Shown here: positions 23,531-34,122 of the stretch, piece after piece
How positions within the stretch are numbered: position 1 is the first letter of the stretch
Layout of the letters: each line of letters starts with the position of its first letter
Assembly: GCF_001766675.1 (NCBI RefSeq)
Contig: NZ_MJLT01000045.1
Coordinates: 490,308 to 554,307, forward strand
Source of the DNA: Arthrobacter sp. SW1
Lineage (GTDB): Bacteria; Actinomycetota; Actinomycetes; Actinomycetales; Micrococcaceae
DNA length: 64,000 nt
Direction of reading: 5' to 3'
The notes under the pieces: model-generated
Database searches by the model: none
What the model saw: only the letters and a program-made list of their open reading frames with translations
What the model was told of the DNA's origin: nothing
Program-made: the position numbers and the translations under genes

Positions 23531-23805
23531 ACCGGATTAAGGCGGTTCGGCAAGCCATGCTAGACTTTTCGTAATTGTTCTGTGTGGCAGTGGATGAAGG
23601 CCGCCGCGGCATCATTTTGGTTTTGTTCTCATGATGTCGGGTGGAGCCTGTTTCCGGGTTGCGGGCAACTTGCGCAACGAATGCCGCACTTTTGCACGCC
23701 CACCGGACCTTCTGGACCTGAAGCTGCATGAGCAACGCCAAAGCTTCCACGTCCCGGGCTGGCGCCTGGTGTGGTGGCAGAGATCAAATTACGGAGAACA
23801 CGAAA
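23531..23805 (+). promoter_or_regulatory. Promoter and leader of rpsL-rpsG-fusA
   Basis: A TAGACT -10 box lies at 23561-23566 within ATGCTAGACTTTTCG; I see no good -35 at the right spacing. The expected leader of about 230 nt contains no gene I can support, although frames are open. The ribosome-binding site before rpsL is ACGGAGAAC. Confidence 0.5.
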
Positions 23806-24180
23806 GTGCCTACGATTAACCAGCTGGTCCGCAAGGGCCGCACGCCGAAGGTCTCCAAGACCAAGGCTCCCGCGCTGAAGGGCAGCCCGATGCGCCGCGG
23901 TGTTTGCACCCGCGTTTACACCACCACCCCGAAGAAGCCGAACTCGGCCCTTCGTAAGGTCGCACGTGTGCGCCTTGCCGGTGGCATTGAAGTTACCGCC
24001 TACATCCCCGGTGTTGGCCACAACCTGCAGGAGCACTCCATCGTGCTCGTCCGCGGTGGTCGTGTTAAGGACCTCCCGGGTGTCCGCTACAAGATCGTCC
24101 GTGGTGCACTCGACACCCAGGGTGTGAAGAACCGCAAGCAGGCCCGCAGCCGCTACGGCGCAAAGATGGAGAAGAAGTAA
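23806..24180 (+). CDS. rpsL: 30S ribosomal protein S12
   Basis: A 124-residue S12 in the decoding centre. [31 protein letters not shown] and [20 protein letters not shown] are all conserved. Both lysines whose mutation gives streptomycin resistance (in TPKKPNS and GRVKDLPG) are wild type. GTG start. First gene of the str operon. Confidence 0.98.
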   Translation: MPTINQLVRKGRTPKVSKTKAPALKGSPMRRGVCTRVYTTTPKKPNSALRKVARVRLAGGIEVTAYIPGVGHNLQEHSIVLVRGGRVKDLPGVRYKIVRGALDTQGVKNRKQARSRYGAKMEKK

Positions 24181-24181
24181 T

Positions 24182-24652
24182 ATGCCTCGCAAGGGTCCGG
24201 CCCCCAAGCGGCCGCTCGTTTCCGATCCCGTCTACGGCTCCCCGTTGGTCACCCAGCTGATCAACAAGGTCCTGATCGACGGCAAGAAGTCCACTGCAGA
24301 GCGCATCGTTTACGGTGCTCTTGAAGGCGCCCGCGCCAAGACCGGCGGCGACCCCGTTGCCGCTCTGAAGAAGGCCATGGACAACGTCAAGCCTTCCCTC
24401 GAGGTCCGCTCCCGCCGTGTCGGTGGCGCCACCTACCAGGTTCCCGTTGAGGTCAAGCCGGGCCGTTCCACCGCCCTGGCTCTGCGTTGGCTCGTGGGCT
24501 ACTCCAAGGCCCGCCGCGAGAAGACCATGACCGAGCGCCTCCAGAACGAAATCCTGGATGCCTCCAACGGTCTCGGTGCCGCTGTGAAGCGTCGCGAAGA
24601 CACCCACAAGATGGCCGAGTCCAACAAGGCCTTCGCCCACTACCGCTGGTAA
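24182..24652 (+). CDS. rpsG: 30S ribosomal protein S7
   Basis: A 156-residue S7 that nucleates 30S head assembly. Conserved stretches are [51 protein letters not shown] and the C-terminal KAFAHYRW. The ATG begins one base after the rpsL stop, so the two are coupled. Confidence 0.98.
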   Translation: MPRKGPAPKRPLVSDPVYGSPLVTQLINKVLIDGKKSTAERIVYGALEGARAKTGGDPVAALKKAMDNVKPSLEVRSRRVGGATYQVPVEVKPGRSTALALRWLVGYSKARREKTMTERLQNEILDASNGLGAAVKRREDTHKMAESNKAFAHYRW

Positions 24653-24719
24653 TACTTCCGTTCGCCGCCGGCTCACCGAGCCGGCGGCGTGCGCGTAGTT
24701 CATCCGAAAGGGAGACCCC

Positions 24720-26834
24720 GTGGCACAGGACGTGCTTACCGACCTTAACAAGGTCCGCAACATCGGCATCATGGCCCACATCGATGCCGGCAAGACCACC
24801 ACTACCGAGCGCATCCTGTTCTACACGGGTGTGAACCACAAGATCGGCGAAACGCACGACGGCGCTTCGACGACCGACTGGATGGAACAGGAAAAGGAAC
24901 GCGGCATCACCATCACGTCTGCCGCCGTGACCTGCTTCTGGAACAAGAACCAGATCAACATCATCGACACCCCCGGCCACGTTGACTTCACCGTCGAGGT
25001 TGAGCGCTCCCTGCGCGTCCTCGATGGCGCTGTCGCCGTCTTCGATGGCAAGGAAGGTGTGGAGCCGCAGTCCGAGACCGTGTGGCGCCAGGCTGACAAG
25101 TACAACGTTCCGCGTATCTGCTTCGTCAACAAGATGGACAAGCTCGGTGCGGACTTCTACTTCACCGTGGACACCATCATCAACCGCCTCGGTGCCAAGC
25201 CGCTGGTCATGCAGCTGCCGATCGGTTCCGAGAACGACTTCGTTGGTGTCGTGGACCTCCTGGGCATGCGTGCCCTCGTGTGGCCCGGCGACGCCAAGGG
25301 TGACGTGACCATGGGTGCTTCCTACGAGGTCCAGGAGATCCCCGCCGATCTCCAGGCCAAGGCCGAAGAGTACCGCGCACAGCTCGTTGAGACTGTCGCC
25401 GAGTCCTCCGAGGAACTCATGGAGAAGTACCTCGAAGGTGAAGAACTCACCATCGACGAGCTCAAGGCCGGCATCCGCAAGATGACGATCAACTCCGAGC
25501 TCTACCCGGTCTTCTGTGGTTCTGCCTTCAAGAACCGCGGTGTTCAGCCGATGCTGGACGCTGTTGTGGACTTCCTGCCGAACCCGCTCGACGTTCCCGC
25601 CATGATCGGTCACGATCCGCGCGACGAAGAGAAGGAACTGACCCGCAAGCCGTCCGCCGACGAGCCGTTCTCGGCCCTCGCGTTCAAGATTGCTGCCCAC
25701 CCGTTCTTCGGCCAGCTGACCTTCATCCGCGTGTACTCCGGCCAGGTTGAATCCGGCGCTCAGGTGGTCAACTCCACCAAGAGCAAGAAGGAGCGCATCG
25801 GCAAGCTGTTCCAGATGCACGCCAACAAGGAAATGCCCGTTGAGGGCGCTACCGCCGGCCACATCTACGCAGCCATCGGCCTGAAGGACACCACCACGGG
25901 CGACACCCTGTGTGATCCGCAGAACCCGATCGTCCTCGAGTCCATGAGCTTCCCGGAGCCCGTGATCTCTGTGGCCATCGAGCCGAACTCGAAGGGTGAC
26001 CAGGAGAAGCTCTCCACCGCCATCCAGAAGCTCTCCGCTGAGGACCCGACCTTCCAGGTCTCCCTCAACGAAGAGACCGGCCAGACCGTTATCGCCGGCA
26101 TGGGCGAGCTCCACCTGGACATCCTGGTGGACCGTATGCGCCGCGAATTCAAGGTCGAAGCCAACGTCGGCAAGCCGCAGGTTGCGTACCGCGAAACCAT
26201 CAAGAAGGCTGTCGAGAAGGTCGACTACACCCACAAGAAGCAGACCGGTGGTTCCGGTCAGTTTGCAAAGGTGCAGGTTTCCTTCGAGCCGATGGACACC
26301 ACCGACGGCGAGTTCTACGAGTTCAAGAACGCTGTCACCGGTGGCCGTATCCCGCGTGAGTACATCCCCTCGGTTGACGCCGGTATCCAGGACGCCATGC
26401 AGTTCGGTGTCCTCGCCGGTTACCCGATGGTGGGCGTGCGTGCAACCCTGATCGACGGCGCTTACCACGACGTCGACTCCTCGGAAATGGCGTTCAAGAT
26501 CGCCGGTTCCCAGGTGTTCAAGGAAGGCGCCAAGCGTGCCAACCCGGTTCTCCTCGAGCCGCTCATGGCCGTCGAGGTCCGTACTCCCGAGGAGTACATG
26601 GGCGATGTCATCGGTGACCTCAACTCCCGTCGTGGCATGATCCAGTCCATGGAAGATGCTGCGGGCGTGAAGGTTGTCCGTGCCAACGTTCCGCTGTCCG
26701 AAATGTTCGGCTACATCGGCGACCTGCGGTCCAAGACCCAGGGCCGCGCTGTGTACTCGATGACCTTCGACAGCTACGCGGAGGTCCCGAAGGCTGTTGC
26801 CGACGAGATCATCCAGAAGACCCGCGGCGAGTAA
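24720..26834 (+). CDS. fusA: Elongation factor G
   Basis: A 704-residue translocation GTPase. The P-loop is [19 protein letters not shown] near residues 19-37. Switch II is [20 protein letters not shown], and [10 protein letters not shown] is the guanine-specificity motif. Domain IV carries [20 protein letters not shown]. The GTG start follows AAAGGGAGA. It belongs to the str operon after a 67-bp spacer that includes a CGCCGCCGGCTCACCGAGCCGGCGGCG stem without a T-tract. Confidence 0.98.
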   Translation: MAQDVLTDLNKVRNIGIMAHIDAGKTTTTERILFYTGVNHKIGETHDGASTTDWMEQEKERGITITSAAVTCFWNKNQINIIDTPGHVDFTVEVERSLRVLDGAVAVFDGKEGVEPQSETVWRQADKYNVPRICFVNKMDKLGADFYFTVDTIINRLGAKPLVMQLPIGSENDFVGVVDLLGMRALVWPGDAKGDVTMGASYEVQEIPADLQAKAEEYRAQLVETVAESSEELMEKYLEGEELTIDELKAGIRKMTINSELYPVFCGSAFKNRGVQPMLDAVVDFLPNPLDVPAMIGHDPRDEEKELTRKPSADEPFSALAFKIAAHPFFGQLTFIRVYSGQVESGAQVVNSTKSKKERIGKLFQMHANKEMPVEGATAGHIYAAIGLKDTTTGDTLCDPQNPIVLESMSFPEPVISVAIEPNSKGDQEKLSTAIQKLSAEDPTFQVSLNEETGQTVIAGMGELHLDILVDRMRREFKVEANVGKPQVAYRETIKKAVEKVDYTHKKQTGGSGQFAKVQVSFEPMDTTDGEFYEFKNAVTGGRIPREYIPSVDAGIQDAMQFGVLAGYPMVGVRATLIDGAYHDVDSSEMAFKIAGSQVFKEGAKRANPVLLEPLMAVEVRTPEEYMGDVIGDLNSRRGMIQSMEDAAGVKVVRANVPLSEMFGYIGDLRSKTQGRAVYSMTFDSYAEVPKAVADEIIQKTRGE

Positions 26835-26969
26835 TCAGCTTCGGAAAAACCAAGGGTGCCTGCCGTCAGGGAGCGCATCCGATGCAGTGGCCGGACCGGG
26901 GTTCCGGCTCCGATCCGGCCCCTGCATCACCAGCTTCACGAACCGGTTTCGGTTCCCGGAGCTGTAAAT

Positions 26970-26999
26970 TTCACCAAAACCAAAGCCCCCAAGTAGACT
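26970..26999 (+). promoter_or_regulatory. Promoter of tuf
   Basis: TTCACC and TAGACT are separated by 18 bp, and the -10 lies 70 bp before the tuf start. The 234-bp fusA-tuf gap has no other gene. No T-rich terminator is seen after fusA, so some tuf transcription may also come from the str promoter. Confidence 0.55.
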
Positions 27000-27068
27000 T
27001 GCTGAAGTTTCTGCCGCGAAAAGCGCGGTTGAGGAGCACGTCACTTGAAATCGTTCTAGGAGGAACCT

Positions 27069-28259
27069 GTGGCAAAGGCAAAGTTCGAGCGGACTAAGCC
27101 GCACGTCAACATCGGCACCATCGGTCACGTTGACCACGGTAAGACGACGCTGACTGCCGCCATTTCCAAGGTGCTGTACGACAAGTACCCGACTCTCAAC
27201 GAGCAGCGCGACTTCGCGTCGATCGACTCTGCTCCGGAAGAGCGTCAGCGTGGTATCACCATCAACATCTCCCACGTTGAGTACCAGACCGAAAAGCGCC
27301 ACTACGCACACGTGGACGCCCCGGGTCACGCTGACTACATCAAGAACATGATCACCGGTGCTGCCCAGATGGATGGCGCGATCCTCGTGGTTGCCGCTAC
27401 CGACGGCCCGATGGCTCAGACCCGTGAGCACGTTCTGCTCGCCCGCCAGGTTGGTGTTCCCTACCTGCTGGTCGCGCTGAACAAGTCCGACATGGTTGAG
27501 GACGAGGAACTCCTCGACCTCGTGGAAATGGAAGTCCGCGAGCTCCTCAGCTCCCAGGGCTTCGACGGCGACGACGCTCCCGTCATCCGCGTTTCCGGCC
27601 TGAAGGCTCTGGAAGGCGACCCGGTGTGGGTCAAGTCCGTTGAGGACCTGATGGAAGCTGTCGACGAGTCCGTTCCGGACCCGGTTCGTGACCGCGACAA
27701 GCCGTTCCTGATGCCGATCGAAGACGTCTTCACCATCACCGGCCGTGGCACCGTTGTTACGGGCCGCGCCGAGCGTGGCACCCTCGCCATCAACTCCGAA
27801 GTTGAGATCGTCGGTATCCGCCCGATCCAGAAGACCACCGTTACCGGTATCGAGATGTTCCACAAGCAGCTCGACGAAGCATGGGCCGGCGAAAACTGTG
27901 GCCTCCTGCTCCGTGGTCTGAAGCGCGACGATGTCGAGCGTGGCCAGGTTGTCGTCAAGCCGGGTTCCATCACCCCGCACACCGACTTCGAGGCCAACGT
28001 CTACATCCTCTCCAAGGACGAAGGCGGCCGTCACAACCCGTTCTACTCGAACTACCGCCCGCAGTTCTACTTCCGCACCACCGACGTGACCGGCGTTATC
28101 ACCCTCCCCGAGGGCACCGAAATGGTCATGCCGGGCGACAACACTGAGATGACCGTTGAGCTCATCCAGCCGATCGCTATGGAAGAGGGCCTCGGCTTCG
28201 CTATCCGTGAAGGTGGCCGCACCGTTGGTTCGGGACGTGTTACCAAGATCATCAAGTAG
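27069..28259 (+). CDS. tuf: Elongation factor Tu
   Basis: A 396-residue GTPase that delivers aminoacyl-tRNA. Motifs are [14 protein letters not shown] near residue 19, switch [17 protein letters not shown] and NKSDMV. The C-terminal [30 protein letters not shown] is also conserved. GTG start behind AGGAGGA. A strong terminator follows. Confidence 0.98.
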   Translation: MAKAKFERTKPHVNIGTIGHVDHGKTTLTAAISKVLYDKYPTLNEQRDFASIDSAPEERQRGITINISHVEYQTEKRHYAHVDAPGHADYIKNMITGAAQMDGAILVVAATDGPMAQTREHVLLARQVGVPYLLVALNKSDMVEDEELLDLVEMEVRELLSSQGFDGDDAPVIRVSGLKALEGDPVWVKSVEDLMEAVDESVPDPVRDRDKPFLMPIEDVFTITGRGTVVTGRAERGTLAINSEVEIVGIRPIQKTTVTGIEMFHKQLDEAWAGENCGLLLRGLKRDDVERGQVVVKPGSITPHTDFEANVYILSKDEGGRHNPFYSNYRPQFYFRTTDVTGVITLPEGTEMVMPGDNTEMTVELIQPIAMEEGLGFAIREGGRTVGSGRVTKIIK

Positions 28260-28314
28260 TTTCTGCTTGTAGATCGGTAGGACGCCGGGCGCCAGCGCCT
28301 GGCCGAACACCTGA

Positions 28315-28350
28315 AGAAAGCCCCGTCGCTTACGCGGCGGGGCTTTCTTT
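28315..28350 (+). terminator. Terminator after tuf
   Basis: AGAAAGCCCCGTCGC and GCGGCGGGGCTTTCT form a 15-bp stem with one G-T pair and a TTAC loop, followed by TTTT. Confidence 0.88.
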
Positions 28351-28353
28351 TGC

Positions 28354-28380
28354 TATGATTTATCTATCGATTGGATAAAT
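28354..28380 (+). promoter_or_regulatory. AT-rich inverted repeat next to a -10-like box
   Basis: ATTTATC (28358-28364) and GATAAAT (28374-28380) are perfect inverted arms 9 bp apart, overlapping a TATGAT -10-like hexamer at 28354-28359. Such AT-rich sequence stands out in this GC-rich region. It is a plausible promoter-operator for the giant membrane protein gene that starts 43 bp downstream. Confidence 0.45.
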
Positions 28381-28422
28381 GCTGGAGATCGTGTCCGGCG
28401 TTGGCAGCAGGGGGAATGGCGG

Positions 28423-31400
28423 ATGGCCGGTTTGCTGGTGGGATTGTTGATCCTGGTGGTTGTGCTGTGCGGGGTCTCTGCCCTGTTTGGCTATGCGGTG
28501 GGCGTCACAAAGGGCAAGCGGCTCGCTGTGGGGAACGACGACGCGCGGTACCGCTCCGGATTCCTGGCAGGCCATTTCGCGGGTTGGCAGGAGGCCGCGG
28601 CGCGTTTCGGACCGCCATCCTTGGTGCCGCCGGTGCCCCGTGGCCCCGCCTCGCACTTCATTGCACAGCCCGTGGCCAAGCCCCAGGCCGCAGCCGTTCC
28701 CGCTGCTCCGCCGCGTCCCGCGCCTACCGTTGCCCCAATGACGCCGCCGGCCCCACCGCCCACGCCCGAGGAGCTCGCGGCCAAGGCCGAACGCAAAGCC
28801 AAGCGCGAGCGGCAGAACATCAACATCACCCTGTACGTGGCGAGCCTCCTGCTCGTTGCGTCCGCGGCGCTTTTCATCGGTTCCGGCCTCCCGGCCGCGC
28901 TGCGCTTTGCCGGCGTCTGGGTGATCACCGTGTTGTTCTACGCGGGCGGTTTCATCCTGGCGGCGAAAGCACCCCGCCTGCGGGCGGCCGCTCTGGCCTT
29001 CACCGGCACCGGCTTGGCGCTCATCCCTGTCACCGGGCTGGCGATGTACAACTTCGTCCTCCACCACGGCCCCTCTGCATGGCTGGTGACATCGTTGGCA
29101 GGCACAGCGGCGTATGTCTTCGCAGCCGTCCGCCTGGACAGCAAGGTGCTGGCCTATCTCTCCTTGACCTTCGTCGTTTCCTCGGCGTGGTCCGGTGTTT
29201 CCATGCTGGGTGGCGCGCTTGTCTGGTATTTCGTCGCGTTGATCGGCCTCGCCGTCGTCCTTGGTATCGCGAATCTCAGCGGCCTGCGTGGCGTACCGTC
29301 GATTTACCTCCGGCCCTTGCAAGTGCTGCATCCCTGCGTCGTGCCGTTCGTGGCGGTCGCCGCGACCTTCGCTCCGCGTTTCCTCGGCCCTGGCGACTAC
29401 GCGCTCATCATGGCGATGTGCGGGCTGTACCTTGCGGTGGCGTCGGCGTTCCGCAGTACACCGGGCCGGAAGTTGCATTTCCTCGGGGCGCGCGCTTGCC
29501 TCACGGTCGCGGCAACTGTGGCCGTGTCCGACGCCGGTGCCGGACTGGGCGCCGTCCTGTACTTTGCCTCGCTGTTGCTCGGCCTTCAAAGCATCGGGGT
29601 GGCATTCGCGTCCGCACAGCTCGACAAATGGTTCCCTGTCGTTCCGGCACGCCCGCGGCCCGACGATCACGCAACCACTGCCTCGGAGCCGGGAGGCTTC
29701 TGGCGTTTGGACGCGCTGGTGGGCTTTGTGTTGCAGCTCAGCGCCGTACTCGTCGCGACGGTCATGCTGGTTCCGCAGCGGGAGCTGCCCCTCGCGTTGC
29801 CTTTCTATTCGGCGCTGGTGTGCGCGCTGGTCCTGGCGTGGAAGCTTCGCGGCAGCGCGGAACTGCTTCCGGCCGGCGTCTTGCTGGCAGCTTCACCGTT
29901 TGTGCCTTCCCTCGGAGGGGGCCCGACGGCGGTCCTGCTTTTGGCTGCGGCGGTCGCCTGGGGGCTCAGGTGCGTTCTTCCGGGAACGGCGGGCATTGTC
30001 CGGCGCCGTTTCGTGCTTGCCGCCCGGATTGCCTTGACGCTCGCGGTGCCGGCGTTCCTTATGGCTGCCTTGCCTGCGTCCGCGGAACGGCCAGCCGTCG
30101 CCGTTCTGGGCTTCATCACGGCCTGCCTCGCGCAGTTGGTGTTCGAGGCGGGGGCGGTGCGTACCGGCCTCCAGTTGCATGGCCCGGACGCGTCGTTGGC
30201 CGGATTTGGCGCAGCCGCAGTGGTCTTCCTTCCGTTTGTGTGGGTGCTCGAAGCCGCAACGGGAGACCACATGCTCAGTGCCACGACCGCGGTGGCCATC
30301 GGAGCGGCGTCCGCCGTCGCCGGCTTCCTGCTGTCCGGCCGCGAGGGCGCAAGGCGCCCCGGCCTGCGGGACGGCTTGGCCCCGGCCATGATGCTGGCGG
30401 CCGGACTCTTCGCCTTCACTGCGTTGCCTTTGATATGGGGGAACTTCCTTCTCGTCCTTGGCGTCGGCTATTTCACGGGCCAGGCTGTCCGTCCCGGCAA
30501 CGGACTGCAGCGGCAGCTCCATGCCTGGGCAGCGAGGACCGCCTTCACCCTCCTGCTGTGCACGGCGTACCTGCAGTTCCTCGACGCCGGCGGTGCCTTG
30601 GTCTTCTTCGCGGAGTCTGTCTCGCCCGCAGCCGTGGTTTTCGCGGCATGCGGTGTCCAGCTGGTGGTCGCCCTGATGAAAGCGGCGCGCCGGCTGCGTG
30701 CCGCAGCGGGGGAGTCCGCCGTCGCCCTCGCGTTCATGGCCATGGCATGGGCTTTCTTGTCGCTCTCGGAACCCGGCAGCTGGCAGCATGGTGGCCTGGC
30801 GGTGGCATTGGCCGTTGCCGCCGCGGCGGCGGGATTCCTGCTCAGGCGGACGGCGGCGTCCGTGGCGTTCGCGCCCGCGGCGTTCTTCCTGCTGCTGGTC
30901 TTCGGTCCCGGCGGTATCCACCAGCTTGAGCTGGTCCTTGGGGTTTTCGCCGTCTTTTGTGCCGTCATGGTGGCAGCGTCTGCCGGGCCTACGGCGAAAG
31001 GCGTCCATTTTGCGGCGGTCCGGGTCCTCACCGCAGCCCTGGCAGGGGTGCTTGCGTACGACCTGGCCGCCTCGGTCACGGTGGTCTCGTTGACTCTTGC
31101 CGCCGTGTTCCTTGCCCAGCACGTAGTCCAATGCGCCGCGCGCAGGCTCTTGGCTGAGGTTCCCTTCCAGCACGAAGCCGTCTGGATCACCCTGGCGGCC
31201 CAAGCGGTCCTGCCTCTGGTCTACATCTTCCAGCAGGCCGACGACGGCGGACGCTGGGTCCTGCTGCTCGAATTGCTCCTGCTGGGGTGCTCGGCCTTCG
31301 CAGCGGACCGTTTCCTTGCCGCGACGGGCGCACGCTACATCGCAATACCGGCGACGGTTGCCCTTGTCCTTGCCGCGGGCCTGGAGATTCCTCTGCAGAG

Positions 31401-32499
31401 CCCCGAGTGGCTCGGCGTGCCGCTCCTTGACCGCGTAGGCATGGTCGTTGCCCTGCTCGCACCGGCCGCCGCCGTCATGGCCGTGCGGCTGCGCATTACG
31501 CCGGGGCCGGCGGCCGACCGTTGGTTCTGGCTGTGGGCGGCGGCCGTTTTCATCGCTTCCGCTTATGTCCTCGCCATCCGGATCGACGCAGCGGCCGGTG
31601 CCTCATTGCTGCTCGGAGCCTTGTTGTGCTTCGAAGCCTCGCACCTCGAGCGGATGCCCAAGGCCTACCTCGGGGCGGTGCCACTGAGCCTGGCCGGTGC
31701 CACCGTGCTGGCCTCGGGCCTGCCTTCGGCGGGGGAGTGGACGGAGTTCCTGCCGTGGCTGTGCGGCTGCTCTGTTGCAGCCGGCTTGCTTTATGCGGGG
31801 TACCGTGGGGCTCCCGTCACGGTCCGGGGCGAGCAGTGGCGCCGCCTTCCGCTGCTTGCCGGCTCGCTCGGCGGTCTTGGCGTGTCCGCCGTCGTCGGGC
31901 TGCTGCGTGATGCCACAGCCTTGGCCGGGACAGGCCTGCTGGCTGCGGCCGCCGTCATCGTCGTCGTCGAAGTTCCCCGCAAATACGCGTGGCCATGCGG
32001 CGAGGCTGCTGCGGTACTCCTGCTCGCGGCCGTGCAGCGGGCGCTCCTTTTCGCCAGCGGACGGACGCCGGACTTCTTTTGGGCAGCCCAGTGGTTCGTG
32101 GTCCTGGGAGCCGTTCTGGCAGTACTGTGCTACATCCGCTCCAGGGGTGGTGCGCCGGGCACGACGGGGGCGCGGGGCAGGATGATTGCCGCCGCGGCCC
32201 TCTTCACCGTCTCCGCAGCCGGCACCCTGCTCGCCGGGACGGCACCTCAGCAACTGTGGGTTCTCGCGGGATTCGTCCTGTTGCTGGTGGCGGGACTGCT
32301 GCTCGGCGAACGGATTTTCACCTGGTGGGGCGCGCTCGGGGTGGCGGCGAGTGTCCTGTGGGCGATGCGGGCCTATGCCTTCGCGCTCCTGGCGCTTACT
32401 GCCTTGGCGCTCATCGGCTTTGCCGTGTGGCGCCTGAACCGGACCAAGGAAGCGCCTGCTCCCGTGGCGGAGGGCCGTCCCGTGGACCCGCGGTCTTGA
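28423..32499 (+). CDS. Giant polytopic membrane protein (SCO7613-like family)
   Basis: A 1358-residue protein made almost wholly of hydrophobic helices, probably 35-45. One N-terminal helix (GLLVGLLILVVVLCGVSALFG) is followed by a cytoplasmic region of about 100 residues rich in Pro and Ala, with KAERKAKRERQNINITLYVAS at the junction to the membrane core. The remainder is Ala/Leu/Val-rich helices with short Arg/Pro loops, ending in FAVWRLNRTKEAPAPVAEG. The INITLYVASLLLVASAALFIGSG start of the core resembles actinobacterial membrane proteins annotated after Streptomyces SCO7613. No catalytic motif is visible and the function is unknown. A 41-residue membrane peptide follows directly. Confidence 0.85.
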   Translation: MAGLLVGLLILVVVLCGVSALFGYAVGVTKGKRLAVGNDDARYRSGFLAGHFAGWQEAAARFGPPSLVPPVPRGPASHFIAQPVAKPQAAAVPAAPPRPAPTVAPMTPPAPPPTPEELAAKAERKAKRERQNINITLYVASLLLVASAALFIGSGLPAALRFAGVWVITVLFYAGGFILAAKAPRLRAAALAFTGTGLALIPVTGLAMYNFVLHHGPSAWLVTSLAGTAAYVFAAVRLDSKVLAYLSLTFVVSSAWSGVSMLGGALVWYFVALIGLAVVLGIANLSGLRGVPSIYLRPLQVLHPCVVPFVAVAATFAPRFLGPGDYALIMAMCGLYLAVASAFRSTPGRKLHFLGARACLTVAATVAVSDAGAGLGAVLYFASLLLGLQSIGVAFASAQLDKWFPVVPARPRPDDHATTASEPGGFWRLDALVGFVLQLSAVLVATVMLVPQRELPLALPFYSALVCALVLAWKLRGSAELLPAGVLLAASPFVPSLGGGPTAVLLLAAAVAWGLRCVLPGTAGIVRRRFVLAARIALTLAVPAFLMAALPASAERPAVAVLGFITACLAQLVFEAGAVRTGLQLHGPDASLAGFGAAAVVFLPFVWVLEAATGDHMLSATTAVAIGAASAVAGFLLSGREGARRPGLRDGLAPAMMLAAGLFAFTALPLIWGNFLLVLGVGYFTGQAVRPGNGLQRQLHAWAARTAFTLLLCTAYLQFLDAGGALVFFAESVSPAAVVFAACGVQLVVALMKAARRLRAAAGESAVALAFMAMAWAFLSLSEPGSWQHGGLAVALAVAAAAAGFLLRRTAASVAFAPAAFFLLLVFGPGGIHQLELVLGVFAVFCAVMVAASAGPTAKGVHFAAVRVLTAALAGVLAYDLAASVTVVSLTLAAVFLAQHVVQCAARRLLAEVPFQHEAVWITLAAQAVLPLVYIFQQADDGGRWVLLLELLLLGCSAFAADRFLAATGARYIAIPATVALVLAAGLEIPLQSPEWLGVPLLDRVGMVVALLAPAAAVMAVRLRITPGPAADRWFWLWAAAVFIASAYVLAIRIDAAAGASLLLGALLCFEASHLERMPKAYLGAVPLSLAGATVLASGLPSAGEWTEFLPWLCGCSVAAGLLYAGYRGAPVTVRGEQWRRLPLLAGSLGGLGVSAVVGLLRDATALAGTGLLAAAAVIVVVEVPRKYAWPCGEAAAVLLLAAVQRALLFASGRTPDFFWAAQWFVVLGAVLAVLCYIRSRGGAPGTTGARGRMIAAAALFTVSAAGTLLAGTAPQQLWVLAGFVLLLVAGLLLGERIFTWWGALGVAASVLWAMRAYAFALLALTALALIGFAVWRLNRTKEAPAPVAEGRPVDPRS

Positions 32500-32527
32500 T
32501 AGCGTTGCTGGCGGAGAGGAGACGTCA

Positions 32528-32653
32528 ATGGACTTTGTCATAGTGTTGGCCGTTATCGCAGGGGTAGCCGCTGCCGTGTTGTGGGGGCGCAAGTACTTTC
32601 GGCACGAAATCGAGCGGGCAAAGCGGATCCGGCGGGCGAACAAGCAGAAGTAG
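32528..32653 (+). CDS. 41-residue single-pass membrane peptide
   Basis: A short gene with a good ribosome-binding site (GAGAGGAGA) and an ATG, 28 bp after the giant membrane protein gene. The product MDFVIVLAVIAGVAAAVLWG forms one transmembrane helix, followed by a strongly basic cytoplasmic tail (RKYFRHEIERAKRIRRANKQ). No family is recognised. Position suggests co-transcription and a possible small-subunit role for the large protein. Confidence 0.65.
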   Translation: MDFVIVLAVIAGVAAAVLWGRKYFRHEIERAKRIRRANKQK

Positions 32654-32694
32654 CGTATTTCGCACGCCTGTGCCACCAAGCAGCCTTCGCTGCT

Positions 32695-34122
32695 TCAGGC
32701 GCGCCGTGCACGGCTGAGGGACCTGTACCAGTGGAATGATTCCTTGGGAGTCCGCTGCTGGGTTTCGAAATCGACGTGGACCAGCCCGAAACGCTGCGAG
32801 TAGCCGGCGGCCCATTCGAAGTTGTCCAGCAGCGTCCAGACGTAATAGCCTCGCAGCTCGACGTCCTCTGCGACTCCGCCGGGGCTGGTGGCTCCAAGGG
32901 CCTGGCCAAGGTGGGCGGCAAGATACCCCACACGTTCCGTGTCGCGCACTGTTTCCGTGACGCGGGCAGGCTCAGGGAAGCTGGCCCCGCTTTCCGTGAT
33001 CATCACCGGTGGCAGGGAAGCGCCGTAGCGGTCCTTGAGCGTCCGCAGCATGGTTCCAAGGTGCTCCGGGGCCACGGGCCAGCCGAAGCCGGTCACCTTG
33101 TATTCGGGAAACGGCACCAGGTGGAACGGCAGCTTGGCCATCACGTCGCTTTCACCCGCCGGCGTGTTCCGGGTGCCGCCGCCGGCCGCGATGCGCACGG
33201 GGTAGTAGTAGTTCACCCCGTAGAAATCCAGCGGCTGGTGGATGGTGCGCAGGTCCTCGTCGGGGGCGCTGTTCAGCAGTCTGAACCATGGGCGCACCAG
33301 CAGGGGCGGTACCGGATAGCTTCCCGTCAGCAGGGGATCGGAGTAGATCCTGTTCACCAGCAAGTCGAAAGTGTCGGCCATCAGCTTGTCGCGGTAGCCG
33401 CCACCTGCCGCAGTGACGGGGGCGTGCATATTGGCGACGCCTATGCCGCCGGGAACGCCGGCCGCGCGCAGCGCCTGGACTGCCAGGCCGTGGCCGAGCA
33501 GTTGGTGGTGGACCGCGGGAAGCGCGTCGAAGAGGAGCCCGTGCCCGGGCGCGTGCACACCGAGTCCGTAGCCCTGCAGCGCGACTGATACCGGTTCGTT
33601 CAGGGTGACCCATTGGGCGACGCGGTCGCCCAGCCGGGCGGCCACCACTGCGGTGTATTCACCGAACCGTTCCGCGGTCGCGCGGCTCAGCCAGCCGCCG
33701 TCGTGCTCCAAAGCGAGGGGTGTGTCCCAATGGAAGAGGGTCACCATCGGCGAAATTCCGGCGGCCAGCAGCTTGTCGACCAACCGGTCATAGAAGTCCA
33801 GGCCTTGTTCGTTGACCGGCCCCTTCCCGTCGGGCTGGATCCGGGGCCAGGAGAGCGAGAAGCGGTAGGAGTCGACGCCGAGCTCGCGCATCAGCGCGAT
33901 GTCCTCGCCGCTGCGGTTGTAATGGTCGCACGCGACGGCGGGGGAGCTGCCGTCGCTGATGGCGCCCGGCTTCTCCGCGAAGGCGTCCCAGCTGGACGGA
34001 CCGCGCCCGTCGACGTCGAGCGAGCCTTCGATCTGGAAGGCCGCAGTGGCCACGCCCAGGACGAATCCGGCCGGAAGCAAGCGCGCGAGCTGCTCGACGG
34101 AAGGTCCATCCTGGACGGTCAT
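32695..34122 (-). CDS. Family GH1 beta-glucosidase
   Basis: A 475-residue retaining glycosidase that hydrolyses beta-glucosides such as cellobiose. The GH1 N-terminal signature FVLGVATAAFQIEGSLDVDG lies at about residues 20-39. The acid/base Glu is E176 in WVTLNEPVSVAL. The nucleophile is E377 in PVMITESGASF, where the common TENG is TESG. Subsite elements include YRFSLSWPRI, WDTPLALEHDGGW and, near the C-terminus, YYVWTLLDNFEWAAGYSQRFG. No signal peptide, so it is cytoplasmic. It stands alone between unrelated genes and is convergent with the preceding membrane-protein pair. I chose MTVQDGPSVEQ as start; an upstream in-frame ATG would add 20 residues. Confidence 0.94.
   Translation of the reverse strand: MTVQDGPSVEQLARLLPAGFVLGVATAAFQIEGSLDVDGRGPSSWDAFAEKPGAISDGSSPAVACDHYNRSGEDIALMRELGVDSYRFSLSWPRIQPDGKGPVNEQGLDFYDRLVDKLLAAGISPMVTLFHWDTPLALEHDGGWLSRATAERFGEYTAVVAARLGDRVAQWVTLNEPVSVALQGYGLGVHAPGHGLLFDALPAVHHQLLGHGLAVQALRAAGVPGGIGVANMHAPVTAAGGGYRDKLMADTFDLLVNRIYSDPLLTGSYPVPPLLVRPWFRLLNSAPDEDLRTIHQPLDFYGVNYYYPVRIAAGGGTRNTPAGESDVMAKLPFHLVPFPEYKVTGFGWPVAPEHLGTMLRTLKDRYGASLPPVMITESGASFPEPARVTETVRDTERVGYLAAHLGQALGATSPGGVAEDVELRGYYVWTLLDNFEWAAGYSQRFGLVHVDFETQQRTPKESFHWYRSLSRARRA

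Noticed and set aside
24453..26468. 671-codon open frame antisense to rpsG/fusA
   Set aside because: It is a shadow of EF-G; the sense frame is fully explained by conserved motifs.
28371..30929. 852-codon frame overlapping the giant membrane protein
   Set aside because: It is Arg/Gly-rich and low complexity, the usual signature of a shifted frame in GC-rich DNA; the membrane-protein frame has coherent helices.
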